Shown piece after piece: positions 40,549 to 50,861 of a stretch of 64,000 nt of DNA. The DNA is from Phytohabitans maris (GTDB taxonomy: Bacteria > Actinomycetota > Actinomycetes > Mycobacteriales > Micromonosporaceae), in assembly GCF_031085175.1 (NCBI RefSeq), contig NZ_JAVHUY010000046.1:17990-81989 (forward strand), written 5' to 3'. The position numbers and the translations under genes were made by a program. Position 1 is the first letter of the stretch. Each line of letters opens with the position of its first letter. The notes beneath the pieces were generated by a model. The model worked only from the letters and a program-made list of their open reading frames with translations, ran no database searches and was not told where the DNA came from.

Positions 40549-41604
40549 CTAAAGCCCCCAGCCGTACCGGATCCGGTCGCGGCCGGAGGTGTTGCGGACG
40601 GTCAGGTTGAGGTTGGTGCCGCTGCCGCTGAAGGCGAACATCGAGTACCAGTCGTAGCCGATGTCGCCGGGCTTGCCGCCGAGCGCGGGCCAGTAGGTGC
40701 CGCCCATCCGGTTGTCCCGCATGACCTGCGTGACGGCGCGGATGTGGCGCACGAAGTTGTCGGTGCTGCTCGCGTTGGCGTAGTTGAGGCCGGTCGACAT
40801 CGGCGCGCCGAACTCGGTCACGACCGCGCGGGAGGCGCAGTTGCCCAGGCGGGTCTGGACGTGGCTGCGGAAGGCGTCGTACGTCATCGGGCTGTAGAAG
40901 AAGGCGTAGTGGTGGAACGAGAACAACGTACCGCTGAAGCGGCTGTCGTTGCAGACGTCCCGCAGGTCCTGGCTGTAGCCGGTGCCGCCGATGAGCACCC
41001 GGCTGGGCACCGCCGAGTAGTGGTAGCTGAGCCAGTTCGCCGCGACGTTGCGCCAGTCCGCCGAACTGTAGCCGTGCGGCTCGTTCATCGGCTCGAAGTA
41101 CACGTTGGTGTTGGAGCCGTAGGTGTTGGTCACGCGCGACCACATCGTGTTCCACGCGGCGATGTTCGTGATCCTGCCGCCGGAGGCGGCGCCGTCCTCC
41201 CAGTAGGCCAGGATGACCTTGAACCCGCGGGCGGTGGCGGCGTCGATGGCGCCGCGGTAGTTGTTCCACCACGTCGTGCCGACGGTGTGGGTGTTGATCG
41301 GCAGCCGGACGGTGTTGACGCCCATGGCCGCCATGTCGTCGTAGAGGGCATTGGCCTTGGCCCGCACGGTCGCGTTGCTGTCGGACTGGCTCAGGCCCTG
41401 GATGACGAGCGGGCCGGTGCTGAAGTTGTCACCCAGCACGGCCCAGTTCATGCCCCTGAACTGGTTGGTGGCCGCGACGGCCGGTGACGCGCCGCTGACG
41501 GCCGCGACCGGAATCAGCGCCACCGCGGCCAGGGCGCCGATGAGCGCGCGCCCCAGTGGTCGCCGGCGAACCCTCGGTACCTCAGTGCCCTCTTGGGTCG
41601 TCAA
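40549..41604 (-). CDS. Secreted GH5 glycoside hydrolase
   Basis: About 351 residues from a TTG behind AGGAAGGA. The signal peptide ends near SPAVAA. The GH5 barrel has VNTVRLPINTHTVG, the acid/base Glu in YFEPMNEPHGYS and the nucleophile Glu in AVVTEFGAPMSTG. No carbohydrate-binding module is attached. GH5 covers cellulases, mannanases and others; the exact substrate cannot be told. It joins other plant-wall enzymes in this part of the window. Confidence 0.88.
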   Translation of the reverse strand: MTTQEGTEVPRVRRRPLGRALIGALAAVALIPVAAVSGASPAVAATNQFRGMNWAVLGDNFSTGPLVIQGLSQSDSNATVRAKANALYDDMAAMGVNTVRLPINTHTVGTTWWNNYRGAIDAATARGFKVILAYWEDGAASGGRITNIAAWNTMWSRVTNTYGSNTNVYFEPMNEPHGYSSADWRNVAANWLSYHYSAVPSRVLIGGTGYSQDLRDVCNDSRFSGTLFSFHHYAFFYSPMTYDAFRSHVQTRLGNCASRAVVTEFGAPMSTGLNYANASSTDNFVRHIRAVTQVMRDNRMGGTYWPALGGKPGDIGYDWYSMFAFSGSGTNLNLTVRNTSGRDRIRYGWGL

Positions 41605-41907
41605 TGCCTTGTCCTTCCTCGCGGGGATCCGGTTGCCGAGTACGGCGGTCCGTGCCGTATGCCCTGCACGGAGCCGCCCACCTGGTGTGCACCGGCGCAC
41701 CGACCCGGGACTGGAGACGCCCGTGCCGGCGGCCGCAACACCCCAGCAACCTCTTCCTAATCCCGGCGTGAACGGCCGCGCGATCTATCGAACCGACTCG
41801 GTCAGAAACAGACATAGACGAACATGCGAGCGGCTGCGCGGCCTCGGCATCAGCGAGGATGCGCGCGGGGCGGTATGACGTCCGACGCCGATCCTGACCG
41901 GTCCGGC

Positions 41908-42358
41908 TGGCCGCCAACGCCCCGGCGCTGAGCACGATCGTGCCCACGGCGGCCGCCGCGCTGGCCCAGGCGCATCCGGGAATCGAGCTGAGCCTGATCG
42001 ACCGTCACCCGGTCGAGGCGTTGCAGCTGCTGCGGCACGGCGAGATCGACGTCGCGCTCGTCTTCCGCTACCCCGACGCCCCGATCGAGGACGCGGGATT
42101 TCGCCTCGACCACATCGGAGACGACCCGATCTACCTCGTCAGCCAGCGCCCCGGCGACAGCCTCGCGAACCATCGCCACTCCATCTGGATCGGCGGTTGC
42201 GACCGGTGCCAGGCGGAGCTGACCACCCTGTGCCGATCCGATGGCTTCACCCCCCGCATCGGCTCGCTCAGCGACGACATGGTCGTCGTGCAGTCCCTCG
42301 TCGCCGCCGTACTGGCGGCGCTGACCGAGGCGACCACGGCACCGAACACCACTGACTA
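41908..42358 (+). pseudogene. LysR regulator, effector-domain remnant
   Basis: A LysR co-inducer domain starting at LSTIVPTAAAALAQAHPGIE with HGEIDVALVFRYPDAP, but no HTH precedes it and the end decays. It lies just before a broken rarD gene; the pair may have been lost together. Confidence 0.65.
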
Positions 42359-42425
42359 AAGATGCCTATGTGTGACATCCAGGATTGGCATTAGACGTCA
42401 TATCGCGCCTGTTCGATGCTGAGCC

Positions 42426-42800
42426 AATGGCTGGGACAGCCGTGACACCACACACCGCCGACCGCCGTGGCCTGATGACCGGTATCGCGGCCTACGCCGG
42501 CTGGGGATTCTTCCCGCTGTACTTCAAGCTGCTCGCACCGGCCTCGGCCGGCGAGATCCTGGCGCACCGCATCGTCTGGTCGGCCGTGTTCATGGCGGTC
42601 CTGCTGGCGGTCCTGCGCCGCTACAGCCGCCTGCGCGAACTGGCCCGCGACCGCCGGCGTGGCCGTCCTGCGCGAGCGGCTGCGGCGAGCACAGTGGACG
42701 GCGGTGGGCATCGGCGCGGTGGCCGTGCTGGTGCTGGCCGCCGAGTACGGCGGGCCGCCTCTGGGCATCGGCGAACCGTGTACGTCGCCGGGGCGACGCG
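42426..42800 (+). pseudogene. RarD/EamA transporter remnant
   Basis: The first part, ADRRGLMTGIAAYAGWGFFP then LYFKLLAPASAGEILAHRIV, is a RarD N-terminus. After about 75 residues the frame shifts, and a later frame reads ERLRRAQWTAVGIGAVAVLV, which belongs to the next membrane region. The remaining helices are missing. It is a deleted, frameshifted gene. Confidence 0.75.
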
Positions 42801-42920
42801 TCAGTAACCATGATTCTTTACTCCGATGTCGCCGATCCTCCATGTGAACGGCGTGCCGGAGTTGGCCCGCGGGAGTTGGCTGCACAGAGTCGCACCCGTC
42901 TTGAACAGGAGCTAAACCTC

Positions 42921-44375
42921 GTGCCCTCCTCTCGTCGCAACTTCCTTGCCGGCGGCGCGGCCGCCGGAGTCGGCCTCGCCGTCGCCGGGGGCGTCCCGTC
43001 CCTCGCGCAGGCCCACCCGAGCCGGCCACGGCCGACCGGCGGTGCCGGCAACAAGCCGTTCCCGCCGCTGGTTGACGACCCCGACGGAATCCTCGCCCTG
43101 CCCGAGGGCTTCAGCTACGCGATCGTCACGCGTACCGGCGTCACCCGGCTCGACCGGGGCCAGGGGGTGACCCCGGCCGACCACGACGGCATGGCGGTCT
43201 ACGACGCCGGCCACGGCCGGTACACGCTGATCCAGAACCACGAGATCGACCCGGGCGCCGAGTTCGGCGTGCCGCACGTCCGGGGGACCGTGTACGACCC
43301 CGGCGCGGTCGACGCCGGCGGCTGCACCGTGATCAGGACGGACCGGGCCGGCCGCAACCTCGGTGAGTTCGTCGCGATCTCCGGCACCGTCAGCAACTGC
43401 GCCGGCGGGCCCACCCCGTGGGGCACGTGGCTGACCTGCGAGGAGACCGAGGACCGCGCCGGCGACGAGTGGGAGGAGGACGGCCGTTCCGGCGTCTTCC
43501 AGAAGGACCACGGCTACGTCTTCGAGGTCTGGGCCGACGGCAGCGCCGACCCGCGGCCGATCAAGTGCCTGGGCCGCTACGCCCACGAGGCCCTGGCGAT
43601 CGACAAGGACCGCACGAAGATCTACCTCTCCGAGGACGCCGACGGGCCCAACGGCCTCTTCTACCGCTGGACCGCGCCGCGCGGCGTCAAGCTCGGCAAC
43701 CGCGTGCTCACCCGCCTCGCCCCGGACGCCGGCACCCTCGCCGCGATGGCGATCGTCATGGACGACGGCTCGGTGCTGCCCGACGTGGCCTACCTGACCT
43801 CCGCCCAGCTGGGCCGCCCCTTCCCGGTGCGGTGGATCCCGGTCCCCGAGCGCGACGCGAAGACCAAGCCGGTGCGCGAGCAGTTCGCCGACGGCCAGGT
43901 CACCCGCGGGAGGAAGTTCGAGGGCGTGTGGGGCACCGACGAGGGCGTGTACGTCGTCAACTCGTACGCGTGGGAAGAGGGCGAGCTCCCCGCGGACGCC
44001 GCACCGCACGACGGCATGGTCTGGTTCTACGACTACCGCGCCCAGACCATCCAGCTGGTCACCTACTTCCCGCACCAGGCCACGGCCGAGGAGGGCGCGC
44101 CGGCCAAGTTCACCGACCTGACCTTCGACGGCCCGGACAACGTGACGGTCACCCCATGGGGAAGCCTCGTCCTCGCCGAGGACGGCGCCGGCGCCTCCCA
44201 CGTGCTCAGCGCCATCCCCGGTGGCCCGACCTACGCCATCGCCCGCAACCAGCTCAACGACTCCGAGTTCTGCGGGCCGACCTTCACCGAGGACGGCAAG
44301 GTGCTCTTCGTCAACATGCAGGACCCTGGCCTCACCCTGGCCATCACCGGCCCGTGGGAGCGGTACCTGGGCTGA
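42921..44375 (+). CDS. PhoX-like secreted phosphatase family protein (DUF839)
   Basis: 484 residues from a GTG behind ACAGGAGC. A Tat signal is visible (SSRRNFLAGGAAAGVGLAVA). The body has the PhoX-type beta-propeller motifs: TPWGTWLTCEETEDRAGD, KCLGRYAHEALAIDKDRTKI and WGSLVLAEDGAGASHVLSAI. PhoX phosphatases are cofactor (Fe/Ca)-dependent and exported folded, which agrees with Tat. Many DUF839 members are untested, so phosphatase activity is probable only. A perfect terminator follows. Confidence 0.85.
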   Translation: MPSSRRNFLAGGAAAGVGLAVAGGVPSLAQAHPSRPRPTGGAGNKPFPPLVDDPDGILALPEGFSYAIVTRTGVTRLDRGQGVTPADHDGMAVYDAGHGRYTLIQNHEIDPGAEFGVPHVRGTVYDPGAVDAGGCTVIRTDRAGRNLGEFVAISGTVSNCAGGPTPWGTWLTCEETEDRAGDEWEEDGRSGVFQKDHGYVFEVWADGSADPRPIKCLGRYAHEALAIDKDRTKIYLSEDADGPNGLFYRWTAPRGVKLGNRVLTRLAPDAGTLAAMAIVMDDGSVLPDVAYLTSAQLGRPFPVRWIPVPERDAKTKPVREQFADGQVTRGRKFEGVWGTDEGVYVVNSYAWEEGELPADAAPHDGMVWFYDYRAQTIQLVTYFPHQATAEEGAPAKFTDLTFDGPDNVTVTPWGSLVLAEDGAGASHVLSAIPGGPTYAIARNQLNDSEFCGPTFTEDGKVLFVNMQDPGLTLAITGPWERYLG

Positions 44376-44380
44376 CACCG

Positions 44381-44412
44381 GTGGGGGCCAGGCGGACTCG
44401 CCTGGCCCCCAC
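44381..44412. terminator. Perfect 14-bp stem terminator
   Basis: GTGGGGGCCAGGCG and CGCCTGGCCCCCAC arms around a GACT loop, between the convergent PhoX-like and xylanase genes. It serves both directions. Confidence 0.88.
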
Positions 44413-44429
44413 GCGGCTTGGACCAGGCC

Positions 44430-45900
<1,471 letters not shown>

Positions 45901-46450
45901 TCAGCCGGTGCCCGTCACCCGGAAGGTGGCGTCCGCGCGGCCGGTCGCCGTGGCGATCGGATCCAGCCGCAGCGGGGAGTTGGAGTGCCGGATGTACCGG
46001 TCGGCGAAGTTGTAGGACTGTAGCCGGTTGACCGGAACGGTCGGGCCGGATGGCTCGCCGCACGGCGGCGCGAGCACCGTGCTGGTGGAGACGGGCACGC
46101 CGAGGTTGGGGGTGCCGCCGGCGTTCCAGCTGATCTTCTGGATCCGGGTGGTGCGGGTGGATCCGCAGCCCTGAGTCGGCGAGGAGTTGGCGTGGTAGAC
46201 GATCCAGTCCTCGGTCCCACGTTGCCGCCGGTGTAGGTCAGCTGTCCGATCTTGTAGTCCGGGCCTTGGCAGGCGCTGGCGCAGTAGGTGATGAACGTGC
46301 GGCCGCCACGCTGGATCGCCCAAAAGGCCTTCGTTCATCGGGGTGCCCTGCCGCTCCCAGTCATAGGTGGGTGCGGAGATCGCGATGCCTGAGCCGGTGA
46401 CCGTCCACGGGTTGCTCAGCGCCACGATGTAGCTGTGCGGATCGCTGTCG
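45901..46450 (-). pseudogene. GH43 arabinofuranosidase with AbfB domain, truncated and frameshifted
   Basis: The minus strand begins inside a GH43 domain (DPHSYIVALSNPWTVTGSGI, DWERQGTPMNEG), then needs a +1 shift to read IQRGGRTFITYCASACQGPD, and a second shift back to GTEDWIVYHANSSPTQGCGS. It ends in part of an AbfB module (LQSYNFADRYIRHSNSPLRL). The 5' half is missing: the gene stops where repeats A and B begin at about 46470. A secreted arabinose-releasing enzyme was lost here. Confidence 0.8.
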
Positions 46451-46469
46451 CTTCAGGCAGGCGAAACCG

Positions 46470-46560
46470 CGATGCTCTCCCGGGCACCGCTGCGGCCGGC
46501 GGCTCGCCGGGCTCGCCGAAATCCCCGGCCTCCGCTGCCGGCTCCGCGACCCAAGCCCCG
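46470..46560 (+). repeat. Dispersed repeat A, copy 3 (diverged)
   Basis: Shares CCGGGCACCGCTGCGGCCGG and the CCCCGGCCTCCGCTGCCGGC core with the copies at 826 and 32343, with several differences. It abuts the broken end of the GH43 gene. Confidence 0.75.
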
Positions 46561-46684
46561 CCCCAAGCGAGGCTCGCGCCGAAGCGCGGGCCTCAGCGCG
46601 GTGGTGAGCTGCCGTGAACGCGCAGACCAGACCCCTGGACGGCGGCCGGCTCCCCGCAGGGGCCGGGGTGAGAACGCGGGAACG

Positions 46685-46793
46685 CGGAGGGTGAGGCCGC
46701 GGGAACGCACCCCAAGAAAACGCTCCGCTGCGCTCCACGTTTCCCCGGGGACCCCGCGCAACGGTCCGGACCACAATGGACATCGCGGTAGCC
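46685..46793 (+). repeat. Dispersed repeat B, copy 2
   Basis: About 109 bp that match 10790-10898 with few changes. Together with repeat A copy 3 it fills the gap between the GH43 remnant and the next GH43 gene, where there is no supported gene. Confidence 0.85.
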
Positions 46794-46815
46794 CGAATCC
46801 GAAATCTCAATAGAC

Positions 46816-46860
46816 CCCGGGGAGTGGACGGCAGGGGGATGTACCGCCCACTCCCCCGGG
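46816..46860 (-). terminator. Terminator of the GH43-AbfB gene
   Basis: CCCGGGGAGTGG pairs imperfectly with CCACTCCCCCGGG across a 19-bp interior. It lies 20 bp after the stop of the adjacent minus-strand gene. Confidence 0.65.
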
Positions 46861-46880
46861 TTTGTGGGGTGCGGTGGCGG

Positions 46881-48266
46881 CTATGGGGTGATCCGGAAGG
46901 TCGCGTCCTGCCGGTCACTGGCGCTCGAACTCGCGCTGAGCGGGTCGATCCGCAGCAGGTAGTTGGCGTGTCGCAGGTATCGGTCCGGGAAGTTGTACGA
47001 CCGGAACGAGGACCAGGACGCGTCCGCCAACCCGGCTACGCGGTAGAACGTGGCGTCCGCGCGGAACGTCGCGGTGTTGTCGTTGGGATCCAACCGGATC
47101 GCGTAGTCGCTGTGCCGCAGGTACCGGTCCGGGTAGTTGACCGACTGGAACGACACCCCGGCCGAGTCGGCCAGGCCGGGCACCATCCGCCACATCTGGT
47201 CCTGGAACGGCTCCATCGGGTACGTGTCCAGCCGCCCGGCGTTGTCGGCGTGCCGCACGAACCGGTCGGGGAAGTTCGACGACTTCAGCCGTACCCAGTT
47301 CGGCAGCCCCCAGCGCGAGACCAGCGCGTCGTACTCGGCGGAGCTGATCCCGACGATCGAGCCGTGCTTGGCGTTCAGCGGCGGCGTGAAGTCACGCTGG
47401 TTGAGCGCCGCCCACGAGTTGCCGCCGACGTTCGAGCTCGACCAGGCGTAGAAGTCGTTGTTGACCGGGCTGAACGAGTCACCCCACAGCCGCCAGCCGT
47501 TGCCCTCGTTGTTCTTGACCAGCAGCGGCGCCTCGATGGCGTTGCCCTGCCGCAGCCCACTGGTGTATGTGGTGTAGCTGTTGGCCGCGCCGCTGCTCGA
47601 CCGGGCGCCGTAGAGCAGGCCGGTGGAGAGGTTCTTGTAGTACAGGTAGAAGGTGGAGCCGTCGACCACGACGTCGCCGTCCAGCACCGGAAAGCCGGGG
47701 CTGAAGTAGACCTGGTTGGTCGAGACCGTCCGGAAGTCCGATGTGTAGTTCACCATGAGCACGTCGCTGCCGTTGTTGGCGGAGTAGACGATGCCGTACT
47801 GGCCGCGGGCGGCGTCCCAGAAGGCGGTCGGTGCCCAGGTGTGCGTGTTCAGGCCGTGCATGCGCACCCGGCGGTACCCGGTGAAGCTGGTCAGGTTGGT
47901 GGAGTCCCAGACATGCAGGTACTGGTTGTTCTCCCCGAAGTTGGTGCCGTTGAGGTCGGTGGCCAGGACCACGAAGGTGCCGTCCTGCTTGCGCAGGATG
48001 AACGGGTCCCGCAGCCCGCGCGTGCCGGCGGTCGGTGTGACCACCGGGTTGTTCTGGTTCAACGGCGACCAGTTCAGCCCGTCCCGGCTGACCGCCAGAT
48101 GCAGGCCGTAGTTCGCCCCGGACATGTTCGGCGTCTCGGTGAAGTACGCGAACACGTACGCCGTGTTCGCCGCTGACGCCGCCGTCGACCCGGTCACCAC
48201 GACGGCGGCCGTGGCCACCGTCGACAGGGCAGCGAGCCGAGCGAGCGCCCTTCGGCTCAGATGCAC
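46881..48266 (-). CDS. Secreted GH43 arabinosidase with C-terminal AbfB (CBM42) domain
   Basis: 461 residues with a Sec signal peptide ending near ASA. The catalytic propeller has GLRDPFILRKQDGTFVVLAT (catalytic Asp) and GNAIEAPLLVKNNEGNGWRL (general-acid Glu). From about residue 325 an AbfB module repeats YPDRYLRHSDYAIRLDP and FPDRYLRHANYLLRIDP, which bind arabinose side chains. It probably releases arabinose from arabinan or arabinoxylan. Two LacI-type palindromes precede it. Confidence 0.9.
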   Translation of the reverse strand: MHLSRRALARLAALSTVATAAVVVTGSTAASAANTAYVFAYFTETPNMSGANYGLHLAVSRDGLNWSPLNQNNPVVTPTAGTRGLRDPFILRKQDGTFVVLATDLNGTNFGENNQYLHVWDSTNLTSFTGYRRVRMHGLNTHTWAPTAFWDAARGQYGIVYSANNGSDVLMVNYTSDFRTVSTNQVYFSPGFPVLDGDVVVDGSTFYLYYKNLSTGLLYGARSSSGAANSYTTYTSGLRQGNAIEAPLLVKNNEGNGWRLWGDSFSPVNNDFYAWSSSNVGGNSWAALNQRDFTPPLNAKHGSIVGISSAEYDALVSRWGLPNWVRLKSSNFPDRFVRHADNAGRLDTYPMEPFQDQMWRMVPGLADSAGVSFQSVNYPDRYLRHSDYAIRLDPNDNTATFRADATFYRVAGLADASWSSFRSYNFPDRYLRHANYLLRIDPLSASSSASDRQDATFRITP

Positions 48267-48303
48267 GATGACGACCCTCCATTTCGTAGCGGGGACAGAG
48301 CCT

Positions 48304-48317
48304 TGTTAGCGTTAACA
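48304..48317. promoter_or_regulatory. LacI-type operator-like palindrome 1
   Basis: TGTTAGCGTTAACA lies 38 bp upstream of the GH43-AbfB start. TGTTA/TAACA arms around a central GCGT match LacI-family sites. A near copy is at 48447. The regulator is not in view; the operator at 7941 has a different sequence. Confidence 0.65.
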
Positions 48318-48446
48318 GGCTATGCCTGACAACATCGTCTGATGGATGGGAAAACCAATGGGGTACGAGTCCCCGGGGTCTCGCGACAAACCAAGGGGGC
48401 GACCCCTCGCGTGCGACACGCTAGTTAAGGCTGTGTTACATGTGAA

Positions 48447-48460
48447 TGTTAGCGATAACA
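48447..48460. promoter_or_regulatory. LacI-type operator-like palindrome 2
   Basis: TGTTAGCGATAACA, one base different from site 1 and 143 bp further upstream. Two sites at such distance could allow DNA looping. Confidence 0.6.
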
Positions 48461-48493
48461 GAGACGCTGTCAAGCCCTCGCCGAAGCGGGATA

Positions 48494-48546
48494 GGGGGCA
48501 CGCCCGGCGGACCGGTTCGTGGTCCGGGATCGGCCGGGGCGTGCCC
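48494..48546 (-). terminator. Hairpin terminator after the PL11 remnant
   Basis: AGGGGGCACGCCCGGC pairs with GCCGGGGCGTGCCCT. It lies 10 bp beyond the stop of the minus-strand PL11 fragment. Confidence 0.6.
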
Positions 48547-48555
48547 TCGTCGTTC

Positions 48556-49290
48556 CTACCTGGCGGGGTAGGTGATGCTGGGCCGCCGCGGTGTGCTCAT
48601 GCCGTTGCCGATGAAGTAGTCGACGTGGTGCGACTGCATGTATCCCTTGAGGGTCATGGCGTTGCGGTAGGCGAGGGTGTAGAGCCGGGCTGGTTCGTGG
48701 TGAAGACGATCAGCTCATTGAAGCTGGCGTTGGTGTAGACGACCTCTTCGCGCCAGTCGCCGAGGATGTCGCCGTGGAAGGCGGGCTGCACGCCCTGGCT
48801 GGCGTTGAGGTGGTCGGGCTGGTCGGGTTCCACTTTTCGATCTGGCGGTCGTTGAGCGGCTCCATCAGGACGTCGCCGTCCCAGAAAACCCGGTCTGCGG
48901 CCACGGCCGCAGCGTGGTGCTGGACTGGGCGAGCTGGTTGCCGGGCGCGTCGTAGAGGCCGGAGAAGGCCCAGATTTCCATGCCGGGAATGCGCGGGTCG
49001 ACGTCGCCGGCCATGCCGCGCCCGACGTCGGCGGTGCCGGACTCGACGTGCTGCCAGATCATCGCACCGGTGGCCGCGTCGTGGTAGTAGTCGCGCAGGC
49101 CGCTAGGGCTGACCTGCTGCACGCCGTATCCCTGTAGGCCCGGCCGGTTGGGGTTCATCTTGGCGATGTGGAACGCGATCTCGTCTTTGCCGTCACCGCC
49201 AACGTCGATGATGCGGGTGTTGTGGCCGTCGGGGAGATGGGTCAGGGCGCTGCCGGTGAACCGCCAGGCGGTGAACATGAGGTTGAAGTC
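48556..49290 (-). pseudogene. Rhamnogalacturonan lyase (PL11), truncated and frameshifted
   Basis: Parts of a PL11 lyase are readable: FTAWRFTGSALTHLPDGHNT, HIAKMNPNRPGLQGYGVQQV, GRGMAGDVDPRIPGMEIWAF, then after a gap WDGDVLMEPLNDRQIEKWNP and, in another frame, KGYMQSHHVDYFIGNGMSTP to the stop. The N-terminal half is absent, and at least one frameshift and one small deletion lie between. It was once a secreted pectin-degrading enzyme. Upstream, at 49300-49450, lies a short unrecognised fragment (VAIDDVTPSLVAFMKNRIP). Confidence 0.8.
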
Positions 49291-49452
49291 GCCGGGGGAT
49301 CCGGTTCTTCATGAACGCCACGAGGCTGGGGGTGACGTCGTCGATGGCGACGGCTTGGCGGGTGTTGTCGCTCAGCCCGTTGTAGGTGACGGCTCTACTG
49401 ATTAGGCGTATCGTCTCCGATAGCGTACGGCCAAACGCATCGCCGTGGTGTC

Positions 49453-50679
49453 TCATGTGATGGCGGCAGCGTCTCGCAGGCTGTCAAACAGGGCCGCGCG
49501 GCGCATGTAGGCGCGAGCGGTGTCGAGATTCTCAGCGGTGCGGCGCAATTCGTCGAGGTTATGTCGGCGTACCTCGGGGTCGCGTTCCTCCAACAGCCGT
49601 TTGTTGGCGATCGTTTGGGCCTGTATGTAGTTCACTGCGGCGTGGCGACGCTGGCGGCTGTAAAGGTCGAGCAGATCGTCGCCGGCCTCACGGCGGATTA
49701 CCTGAGGGAGCTTCTCCGCGAGGTTGATGGCGTCATGGATGCCGCCGTTCATGCCCATGCCGCCGATCGGGTTGTTGACGTGTGCGCTGTCGCCGGCGAG
49801 CAGGATGCGACCCTTGCGGAAGGTTGCGGCAACGCGCTGATTGACTCCGTAGACGTTGACGTACTCGACGTGGTAAGCGCCCGTCTTTGGGAAGAACTTC
49901 TGCAGCCGCTCCTCGACGCGCGCCGCCGACAACGCAGTGGCGTCGTCCTCTTCATGGCTAATCGGCAGAATCACCCGCCAGAGCCCCTCGGGTGTCTCTC
50001 CGCGCACCTTGAACAGGTTGGCCCACTCGTGCGGGTCGGAGAAGTAGTTGCGCAGCGACAGGTTCGACTTGACGGTCTTGAAGTCGAAGCTGGTCGCGAT
50101 CTTGATGAACCGCTCCGGATACGTGAATCCTTCGAACTCGATGCCGGCGAGCTTACGCACCGTCGATCGGCCACCGTCACAGCCGATGACGTAGGCTGCC
50201 GCCATACGTTCCGTGCCGACGGGTGAGGTGTACTCCACTTCGATTCCGCTGGCGGTCTCGGTCAGCCCAATCAGCGTATGGGAGAACCGCACGTCGAAGT
50301 CGGATGCGTTGGCGTATTCTTCGGCGATGGACGCGGTCAGCTTGTACTGCTCGTATTGCAGTACATAAGGGAACCGGATCTCGTCCTTGAGTCGACCGAG
50401 ATCGAACTCCGCCACGAGGTCTCCGGTCGGTCGGTCGTGGAAGCGATAGGTGCTCGAGACCAGGCAGTGCTCCCGGATCTTCTCGACGATGCCCAGCTCG
50501 TCGAGCATCTCCAGCGTGCTCGGATGGATGGTCGCGGCACGCTGGTCCTTCACCGGTGCTGACTCTGACTCGAAAACGGTAACCGGGATGCCTCGCCGGC
50601 TGAGCGCCAATGCGCAAACCATTCCGACAGGACCTGCGCCCACGATGATGACACGTGTGGTGCTCTGCGGCGAAGTCAT
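49453..50679 (-). CDS. FAD-dependent aromatic monooxygenase
   Basis: 408 residues. FAD motifs VIIVGAGPVGMVCALALSRR, the CDGGRSTVRKLAGI region and LLAGDSAHVNNPIGGMGMNG place it with phenol/salicylate-type hydroxylases (PheA/TfdB-like). It would add a hydroxyl to an aromatic ring using NAD(P)H and oxygen. Its ATG overlaps the previous small gene by 4 bp. In an operon with an EntE-like ligase behind an iron box, it may make or modify a catechol or salicylate siderophore unit. Confidence 0.88.
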   Translation of the reverse strand: MTSPQSTTRVIIVGAGPVGMVCALALSRRGIPVTVFESESAPVKDQRAATIHPSTLEMLDELGIVEKIREHCLVSSTYRFHDRPTGDLVAEFDLGRLKDEIRFPYVLQYEQYKLTASIAEEYANASDFDVRFSHTLIGLTETASGIEVEYTSPVGTERMAAAYVIGCDGGRSTVRKLAGIEFEGFTYPERFIKIATSFDFKTVKSNLSLRNYFSDPHEWANLFKVRGETPEGLWRVILPISHEEDDATALSAARVEERLQKFFPKTGAYHVEYVNVYGVNQRVAATFRKGRILLAGDSAHVNNPIGGMGMNGGIHDAINLAEKLPQVIRREAGDDLLDLYSRQRRHAAVNYIQAQTIANKRLLEERDPEVRRHNLDELRRTAENLDTARAYMRRAALFDSLRDAAAIT

Positions 50680-50858
50680 GACTTGATGTGGATGGCGCGG
50701 GCCTCAAACGTCACTCCGCTGGCTCCGTCAACCTTCAGTTCGACCCTCGGCGCTGTGCGCTGGAGGACTGTTACGAGAAGGTTCACCGCGCGCGCAAGAG
50801 AGCCGCTCACCGACTCGGCGACGAAAAGTAGTCCAGATCGTGTGGTCTCGCTTGACAT
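50676..50858 (-). CDS. Small 60-residue protein between ligase and monooxygenase
   Basis: It overlaps the monooxygenase start (ATGA) and begins 3 bp after the ligase stop, so it is almost certainly translated with them. SGSLARAVNLLVTVLQRTAP is a likely helix and the end is SGVTFEARAIHIKS. I recognise no family. It is too short and lacks the Ser motif of a carrier protein; it may be a regulatory or docking subunit, or a remnant. Confidence 0.55.
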   Translation of the reverse strand: MSSETTRSGLLFVAESVSGSLARAVNLLVTVLQRTAPRVELKVDGASGVTFEARAIHIKS

Positions 50859-50861
50859 GCG

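Noticed and set aside
49300..49450. A short protein-like frame (VAIDDVTPSLVAFMKNRIP) before the PL11 remnant.
   Set aside because: No family could be recognised and no start signal is present; not reported as a gene.
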